A DNA stretch of 39,476 bases from an uncultured Desulfuromonadales bacterium (GTDB taxonomy: Bacteria > Desulfobacterota > Desulfuromonadia > Desulfuromonadales > Geopsychrobacteraceae), in the NCBI GenBank assembly GCA_945787295.1, contig CALZHQ010000009.1, positions 1-39,476 on the forward strand, read 5' to 3'. Positions within the stretch are counted from its first letter, which is position 1, and every line of letters starts with the position of its first letter. The position numbers were made by a program, and so were the translations under genes. The notes below the pieces were generated by a model. It was not told where the DNA came from. It was given only the letters and a program-made list of their open reading frames with translations, and ran no database searches. Shown here piece by piece: positions 34,573-39,476 of the stretch.

Positions 34573-34606
34573 AAGCCGATTCCTTGAAAAGGGGGTCGGC
34601 TTTTTT
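34573..34606 (+). terminator. Terminator of tRNA-Pro
   Basis: AAGCCGATTCC pairs with GGGGTCGGCTT (with G-T pairs) around a short A-rich loop and is followed by six T. Confidence 0.88.
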
Positions 34607-34660
34607 GTTGCTGCAATTCTGACAGCCGGGTATTTTGTCAGCAACGGAAGGGGATTGCTG

Positions 34661-35620
34661 ATGGACAGAAAAAACGTAAATCGACTTGGTCGCACCGACA
34701 TGCAGGTCTCGCGCCTGGTTTATGGCTCTCTGCCTCTGGGACCCCTGCAGGCTGATTTGTCGCCTGAAGAAGGTGGTGAACTGCTTCGTTACGCCATTGA
34801 GCTGGGTGTGAATATGCTCGATACTGCCGAATTGTACGGTACTTATCGGCACATTCGTGAAGGTCTCAAAGGCGCCAATAAAACGGTTCATGTCGTGAGT
34901 AAGACCCATGCCTCTAGCGCCGCAGAAGCAAGAAAGCATGTCGAAAGAGCGCTCGCGGAGATGGATTTACCGAAATTGGACGTTGTTCATATCCATGGGG
35001 CGCGGCTGGCCAATCCATTTATTGATCGGGCTGAAGTCTTGGCTGAACTGAAAAAAATGCAGCAGGAAGGGCTGATCGATTTTCTCGGTCTTTCGACGCA
35101 TTATATCTGTGCCGTTTATCAGGCAGCCGAACATCCCGATATCGATGTTATCCATCCGCTGATCAATCAGGCTGGGATGGGGATCCTCGATGGTACAGCT
35201 GAGCAGATGGCAGCTGCGATTGCCTATGCGGCTGGAAAAGACAAGGGCATTTACGGTATGAAAGCTCTGGCTGGGGGTAATTTGATCATGGAAGCTCGAG
35301 ATAGCTTCCGTTACGTACTCGACCTGCTGGGGATGCATGCCTTGGCTGTCGGCATGTTGTCCAGGGAAGAGATTAGGGCTAATTTCCTTCTGACCAATGC
35401 CGGGCTGGCTGATACCGCAGTCTGGGCCGAACTTGAAAAGCGTGAGCGGAAGATCCGGATCATGGAACAATTCTGCAAAGGCTGCGGTGCCTGTGTGCCG
35501 GCCTGTACTAACCATGGTATTTATCTAAAGGATGGGAAAGCGAAAATCAAGCGGGAGGATTGTATCCTCTGTGGCTATTGCGCTGCAGCTTGTCCAGAAT
35601 TCATAATTCGTGTTGTCTGA
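34661..35620 (+). CDS. Aldo/keto reductase with C-terminal 2x[4Fe-4S] ferredoxin domain
   Basis: Start is the ATG at 34661 with AAGGGGA upstream; a TTG two codons earlier has none. The 319 residues hold an AKR barrel (about 8-260) with the tetrad region NMLDTAELYG (Asp, Tyr), VVSKTH (Lys) and VVHIHGAR (His). A bacterial ferredoxin domain follows: CKGCGACVPACTNHGI and CILCGYCAAACPEF, eight cysteines for two clusters. This architecture is common in anaerobes and implies ferredoxin-linked rather than purely NAD(P)H-linked chemistry. Substrate unknown. Confidence 0.92.
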   Translation: MDRKNVNRLGRTDMQVSRLVYGSLPLGPLQADLSPEEGGELLRYAIELGVNMLDTAELYGTYRHIREGLKGANKTVHVVSKTHASSAAEARKHVERALAEMDLPKLDVVHIHGARLANPFIDRAEVLAELKKMQQEGLIDFLGLSTHYICAVYQAAEHPDIDVIHPLINQAGMGILDGTAEQMAAAIAYAAGKDKGIYGMKALAGGNLIMEARDSFRYVLDLLGMHALAVGMLSREEIRANFLLTNAGLADTAVWAELEKRERKIRIMEQFCKGCGACVPACTNHGIYLKDGKAKIKREDCILCGYCAAACPEFIIRVV

Positions 35621-35636
35621 AATTAACGGAAAAATA

Positions 35637-36872
35637 ATGACATGTCAGAGAGATAGACTGGAAAAAGACTTTGCCGAACTTGAGCAGTTCGGTTCTCTAG
35701 AAAATGGTGGTTTTACTCGTGTCGCTTTCTCTCTCGAGGATCTCGCGGCCAGATCCTGGCTGAAAGAGACAATGGAAGCTGCCGGACTTGCGGTTTTCAT
35801 TGATGCCGTGGGCAACATTCGTGGGCGACGGGCCGGCCGTTTAGATCTTCCACCGATCATGCTCGGCTCGCACCTTGACACCGTCCCGGAAGGCGGTAAC
35901 TACGACGGTTCAGTCGGAGTCCTGGCCGCACTTGAGGTCATTCGAATCCTCAATGACCGCAAACTGACAACGAATCGCCCAATTGAAGTCATTAATTTTT
36001 CGGCAGAGGAATCGAGCCGATTTGGTATTGCGACGATTGGCAGTAAAGCACTAATCGGTAAGCTTGACCTGCCCGGTTTGCAAAAGCTGGTCGACAAAGA
36101 TGGTTTTACTCTTTACGAGACCCTCAAAGAGAGCGGTTATCGCCCAGATAATATTCTGCACTTATGTCAGCAACCAGGTCAGATTCATGCTTTTCTGGAA
36201 TTGCATATCGAGCAAGGACCGGTGCTTGAAGAAAAAGACTACCCGATTGGTATCGTTACTGATATCGCTGCTCCAACACGCTTCAAAATTATACTTGAGG
36301 GCCGTGCCGACCATTCAGGGAATACCCCGATGGAGATGCGCAAGGATGCCCTGGCCGCTGCCAGTGAACTTATTCTTGGTGTTGAGCAGATTGCAACAAC
36401 GGAAGCTGGAGAAAACACCGTCGCTACGGTTGGCTATCTCTATGTGACACCTGGGGCAATGAATGTTATTCCCGGGCGGGTTGAGCTTGGTATCGATATT
36501 CGCGATGTCAATATGGCCGACAAGAACAAAGCCGTTAGCGCTGTCACGGGGGTCATCCAACAAGTTGCTGATAAAAGAGGTGTGGATATCTCTGCCGAGC
36601 GATTATGTCATGATAAACCGGTCGCGTTGTCGGAAAAAATCATCACGACCCTAAAAGAAGCGGCGGAAAATATTGGACTGCCTTATCTGATCATGCCAAG
36701 CGGTGCCGGCCATGACGCCATGAATATGGCTCAGGTCACAGATGTTGGCATGATTTTCATCCCGAGTGTCGGCGGGGTTAGCCACAACATTGAGGAGTTC
36801 AGTCGTATGGAGGACATTTGCACCGGAACGGAACTCCTCTTAGAGGCCACACTTCGCTTGGCTCAAGAGTGA
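35637..36872 (+). CDS. M20-family amidohydrolase (hydantoinase/carbamoylase type)
   Basis: A 411-residue zinc hydrolase that cleaves N-carbamoyl amino acids, allantoate or ureido compounds. The start MTCQRDRL follows a GGA-containing site. Motifs are GSHLDTVPEGGNYDGSVGVL (His, Asp metal ligands), NFSAEESSRFG (Glu base and ligand), LHIEQGPVLEE, the dimerising lid (about 215-325) and GAGHDAMNMA with VGGVSHNIEE at the end. The gap of 16 bases to the AKR gene suggests an operon. The exact substrate (L-N-carbamoylase, beta-ureidopropionase or allantoate) cannot be set from sequence alone. Confidence 0.92.
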   Translation: MTCQRDRLEKDFAELEQFGSLENGGFTRVAFSLEDLAARSWLKETMEAAGLAVFIDAVGNIRGRRAGRLDLPPIMLGSHLDTVPEGGNYDGSVGVLAALEVIRILNDRKLTTNRPIEVINFSAEESSRFGIATIGSKALIGKLDLPGLQKLVDKDGFTLYETLKESGYRPDNILHLCQQPGQIHAFLELHIEQGPVLEEKDYPIGIVTDIAAPTRFKIILEGRADHSGNTPMEMRKDALAAASELILGVEQIATTEAGENTVATVGYLYVTPGAMNVIPGRVELGIDIRDVNMADKNKAVSAVTGVIQQVADKRGVDISAERLCHDKPVALSEKIITTLKEAAENIGLPYLIMPSGAGHDAMNMAQVTDVGMIFIPSVGGVSHNIEEFSRMEDICTGTELLLEATLRLAQE

Positions 36873-37204
36873 GGCTGAAGTGTAGCATGTCGACTGTTTA
36901 ATCGCTTGTTATGATCATGCTGTTGCGTAACGTGTCTGACTCATTGTAGGGCACATTTCATCGATGTGGAAGATTGCCAGCTCAAACTCGCCGAGCGACT
37001 ACGTGTGCTCATCGGTCAGCCTTCTGTCGCCTCGAATATACAGACCCGATGATTATCTTCCGGTCTGTCGATTGGCTCTTCTTTCATCTTCCCCCTGTAG
37101 TTCGCTACCAATAACAGAAAACTACGGCATAATTACATAAGGTTCCCTCACGTACCGTCACTAGATCGATTGTTTGGAAACAAGAGCAGAAAAGGAGGAC
37201 CATT
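36873..37204. other. Intergenic region with no supported gene
   Basis: 332 bases between the amidohydrolase and the stress protein. Both strands carry many stops. Nothing is convincing except the strong AAAGGAGG ribosome site at the right end for the next gene. No clear hairpin terminator or promoter is seen. Confidence 0.6.
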
Positions 37205-37708
37205 ATGCTGCCGCATATCCGCAATATCTTGTTCGCTGCCGGACTGGGCCAGGACACCAGTTACGTCCTTGCATATGCCTTGAGCCAGGCCCAGAAGTAC
37301 GATGCCCGCATCCACATTGTGCATAGCCATGAAGCGTTGAACATAACCGACCAGGCCCTGGCCGAAATCTTCATGCTTCAGGAGGGCATAGCAGACGAGT
37401 TCGATGAGTCGCCCCTCGATACCGAAGCGAAAGTAATTGCCTATCTGGAAGAGATTTGTCAAAAAGTGTTGGCTGAACATGGCGCAGCGTCCGACGTGAT
37501 CGCCAATATCCGCATCTCTTCACATACACCGAAATCAGCCATCTTAACCGCCGCTGATGACTTTGAGGTCGATCTGATTGTCATGGGCTCGCACCGTCAG
37601 ACGGTGGTTGCCGATGCTCTACTCGGTTCGACAACGATGAAAATCCTGCATAGCGCCAAAGTTCCAGTGCTAGTGGTGCGGCTTCCGGAGGTTCTGCCTG
37701 ATGAGTAG
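37205..37708 (+). CDS. Universal stress protein (UspA) family protein
   Basis: A 167-residue single Usp domain. The first strand HIRNILFAAGLGQDTSYVLAYAL, the insert with DEFDESPLD and the end DLIVMGSHRQTVVADALLGSTTMKILHSAKVPVLVV are typical. The nucleotide motif Gly-2x-Gly-9x-Gly is imperfect, because GSHR lacks the second Gly, so ATP binding may be lost. AAGGAGG lies upstream of the ATG. It stands alone, with gaps on both sides. Confidence 0.92.
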   Translation: MLPHIRNILFAAGLGQDTSYVLAYALSQAQKYDARIHIVHSHEALNITDQALAEIFMLQEGIADEFDESPLDTEAKVIAYLEEICQKVLAEHGAASDVIANIRISSHTPKSAILTAADDFEVDLIVMGSHRQTVVADALLGSTTMKILHSAKVPVLVVRLPEVLPDE

Positions 37709-37883
37709 CGGCGAAAAAGCGGGTTTGATGTCATTATGGGGGAGGGGGCCGGTTGGTTATTCTTTGGCAGGAAATACTGGTTTTTCAATTCTGCGGAAGG
37801 CTGCCTATAACACTGAAAAAATAATCAGCAATAAATGAACGAATAATCAATTTGTCTCATTTTTTTGTCGCGGGGGCTCCGTT

Positions 37884-37924
37884 GAAAAAAAGGGTTGAAA
37901 AAGCTATTCGCTTCCTCAACCCTT
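37884..37924 (-). terminator. Terminator of the DsbA-like gene
   Basis: On the minus strand AAGGGTTGA pairs with TCAACCCTT around a GC-poor loop region, followed by eight T. It is 17 bases beyond the stop codon of the selenoprotein candidate. Confidence 0.88.
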
Positions 37925-37940
37925 GAGTGCTTTATTTTTA

Positions 37941-38795
37941 TTACTGACCTTTTCCCAGTTGGGTCAGCTCTCTGTCGACCAGCTTTCGGAAGCCTTCCAG
38001 GCTGCGGTCCTGCAGCCGGCGGCCGTTGACGAAGACGCTCGGCGTGCCGCGAACTCCGGCCTGCTGACCGTCTTTGGCGTCCTGATTGACCTGATTTAAG
38101 ATGCGTGGGTTTTTCAAGTCCAGCTCGTAACGCTTCATGTCGAGGCCAACAGCGGCGGCAATCTCAGCAATTTTGGCATCGCTGAGCTTGTTGAAGTTTT
38201 CGAATAGCATGTCATGGAAGGGCCAGAATTTACCCTGCTGGTGAGCGGCAAGGGCGGCGATCGCCGCTTTGCGAGCGAACTTATGGTTCCTCAGGGGGAA
38301 ATTTTTAAACACAACCTTCACTTTATCGGGATATGTCTCGAGCAACTGCTCGAGTAGAGGCACAAGCCTCGCGCAGTACGGTCATTGAAAATCGTCGAAG
38401 ACGGCCACGACCACCGGCGCATTTTCCGGCCCCTTGAATGGGGAGCCGACGGTGTTAATGTTCTGGATGTAATCAACGGCGGTTATCTGCAGCGTTCCGG
38501 CTTTGCTGTTGCTCAGGTAGAGCCGATCTCCTTTCGGCGATACCTCGATCCGGTCAGCACCGGCGTCGACTCGCAGGGTATCCTCAAGTTTGCCGGCGGC
38601 AGAATAGATCTGCACAGTTCCACCTGCAAGGAGCAGGAAGAGTTTCTGTCCGTCAGGCGAAGTCGCCATGTCCAGCGGTGCTTCCTCAAGCGTGAGGTTC
38701 TTCTGCAGTCCCAGTTCAGCCTTGCCGAAAGCGTCGCCGCCGGTGCCGAAGATCAGGCACAGAGCGAGCGGCAGCAAGGTGAATAATCGAATCAT
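37941..38795 (-). CDS. Candidate selenoprotein: exported DsbA-like thiol-disulfide protein with UPYC active site
   Basis: Two abutting frames join across a TGA (38384-38382). Read as Sec, it gives 284 residues with Sec138. Start is the ATG at 38795, seven bases after AAGGAG. Signal peptide about 1-24. Residues about 38-110 resemble two or three beta-propeller blades (ATSPDGQKLFLLL, EVSPKGDRLYLS). Residues about 118-284 are a DsbA/DsbG-like thioredoxin fold: VVVAVFDDFQ then U-P-Y-C (138-141), an inserted helical domain, and the cis-Pro GTP at 250-252 (GVRGTPSVFVNG). Apart from the Sec, C141 is the only Cys of the mature protein. Immediately downstream a GAGGC-UUGU-GCCUC hairpin fits a bacterial SECIS. 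Periplasmic oxidoreductases with UxxC are known in anaerobic deltaproteobacteria. The alternative is a TGC-to-TGA error or mutation. Confidence 0.75.
38357..38370 (-). promoter_or_regulatory. Candidate bacterial SECIS hairpin (upper stem-loop)
   Basis: With the U of UGA as base 1, bases 15-19 (GAGGC) pair with 24-28 (GCCUC), leaving a UUGU loop at 20-23. The apical GU sits at 22-23, close to where the E. coli fdhF SECIS places its SelB-binding GU. A lower pairing of bases 10-12 (UGC) with 36-38 (GCA) can extend the stem. Confidence 0.6.
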
Positions 38796-39151
38796 GCAAC
38801 TCTCCTTTCTCATGGGTTTTTTGCCATATCAATGCACTCAGGTGCTGCTGCACTGTAGTGGGTTGGTCTGCAAATATACCAGACTGAAAATGAAATAGGG
38901 GAGCGATTTTGCTGTACCTTTTCATTCAATCGGTCTGCAGGCTGAAACTTGCAGGCTTTCGCGCCGGCGCAGTCGGAATCGAGGGTTGATAATGGCGACG
39001 ATAAGGCACAAGTAGCTGAACATCTATTCTTATTTTAAATCTTTGCGGATGTGAAACGTGAGTTCTCATGAACGAGCAGATAGCGAGATTGTAACAAGTG
39101 CCTGATTTTGAAGAAGATGTTCACCTTGTAAGGTTTAAATCAATTTTCTGC
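38796..39151. other. Intergenic region with no supported gene
   Basis: 356 bases between the DsbA-like gene and the edge gene, both on the minus strand. It should hold the selenoprotein promoter, but no clear -35/-10 pair stands out. No hairpin terminator is evident after the edge gene, and no RNA gene was recognised. Confidence 0.55.
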
Positions 39152-39476
39152 TCAGCTCTTTAAGGACGCATCTTTGACCTGCTTGGCCAGCTCTTTTCCG
39201 TAGTGTTTTTCTAGGCAACTATCGCAAATTCCGTGGGAAAACTGAGCTTCAGAATGAGTTTCTATGTAGGACTCTATCTGGTTCCAGTAGCCCTTATCAT
39301 CACGTATTTCTTTGCAATACATACAAATAGGGATAATACCTTGTAGAGCCTTAATTTCTTCTTCCGCCTTAATTTGTTCAATCAGGCTTTTATCTAGGTT
39401 CCTGAACCCCCAATATAATGCAAACAACAGAAAACCAGACACGGCAAATGGTAAAATTGAAGCATACCAGACGAGT
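39152..39476 (-). CDS. 5'-partial membrane sensor protein with C-terminal CxxC module
   Basis: The frame is open to the window edge, so the N-terminus is missing; the GTG at 39442 is an internal codon. A membrane helix (YASILPFAVSGFLLFALYWGF) is followed by a short coiled segment (NLDKSLIEQIKAEEEIKALQ) and then the module LQGIIPICMYCKEIRDDKGY, with HGICDSCLEKHYG after it. This CxxC...CxxC end is often found after PAS, response regulator or GGDEF regions in environmental proteobacteria. The missing part is probably an extracytoplasmic sensor domain. The role of the module is unknown; the four Cys suggest metal binding. Confidence 0.8.
   Translation of the reverse strand, partial: LVWYASILPFAVSGFLLFALYWGFRNLDKSLIEQIKAEEEIKALQGIIPICMYCKEIRDDKGYWNQIESYIETHSEAQFSHGICDSCLEKHYGKELAKQVKDASLKS

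Noticed and set aside
36960..37050. Short plus-strand peptide with LAERLRVLIGQPSVAS
   Set aside because: No start or ribosome site and no recognised family; it may be a gene remnant but cannot be supported.

Overview
The window looks like a chromosomal segment of a Gram-negative, strictly or mainly anaerobic deltaproteobacterium of the Desulfuromonas/Geobacter/Pelobacter type. The evidence is indolepyruvate:ferredoxin oxidoreductase (IorAB) next to two phenylacetate-CoA ligases, a PilT-like motor ATPase with a DUF4388 protein, an ExeA/GspB-like pair, an aldo/keto reductase with ferredoxin domains, BirA-type biotin control and a candidate selenocysteine protein. Taxonomy is inferred from gene content only. 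No insertion sequence, prophage, integrase or CRISPR array was seen. The region reads as core genome plus lineage-specific operons.

Layout: (1) 1-3017: a broken M16 peptidase, dut, a YbeD-like gene, a YciO/Sua5-like gene and a Cys-tailed protein, closed by a bidirectional terminator with 25-bp arms. (2) 3031-5913, minus strand: DUF4388 regulator then pilT-like ATPase. (3) 6117-8849, minus strand: a frameshifted small secreted protein, tRNA-Leu(GAG), secG and short-form glycogen phosphorylase. (4) 8991-14873: ExeA-like and GspB-like proteins, then a 1153-aa hybrid histidine kinase. (5) 15046-18910: a compact plus-strand operon of exported HMA-SurA-like protein, DUF2318 protein, MacB/LolD-type ABC permease and ATPase, and two membrane zinc-ribbon proteins, probably for metal or thiol handling at the envelope. 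(6) 18926-20621, minus strand: bioB-bioD behind a BirA operator, divergent from two tandem XRE-cupin regulators. (7) 22115-26182: an HU/IHF gene, then gamma-carbonic anhydrase, two OmpA-like proteins, a cNMP-binding protein and a lipoprotein. (8) 26276-28877: Na/Pi cotransporter and Ppx/GppA. (9) 28962-34437: iorA-iorB-paaK-ACT-paaK for aromatic 2-oxoacid oxidation. (10) 34487-37708: tRNA-Pro(GGG), ferredoxin-type aldo/keto reductase, M20 amidohydrolase and a universal stress protein. (11) 37941-38795, minus strand: a DsbA-like protein with an in-frame UGA. (12) A 5'-partial sensor-type gene running off the right edge.

The most interesting object is at 37941-38795. Two abutting open frames join into one 284-residue exported protein if the TGA at 38384-38382 is read as selenocysteine. 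This turns the expected DsbA active site CPYC into UPYC. A 5-bp hairpin with a UUGU loop begins 12 nt after the UGA, as expected of a bacterial SECIS element, and residue 141 is the only other cysteine of the mature protein. The main competing explanation is a point mutation or sequencing error. That has to be taken seriously because the window also holds an in-frame amber codon in the M16 gene and a frameshift near 6.2 kb.

Other points to look at are the HMA/DUF2318/ABC operon, the paired CoA ligases flanking an ACT protein, and the carbonic anhydrase-OmpA-OmpA-cNMP-lipoprotein cluster.
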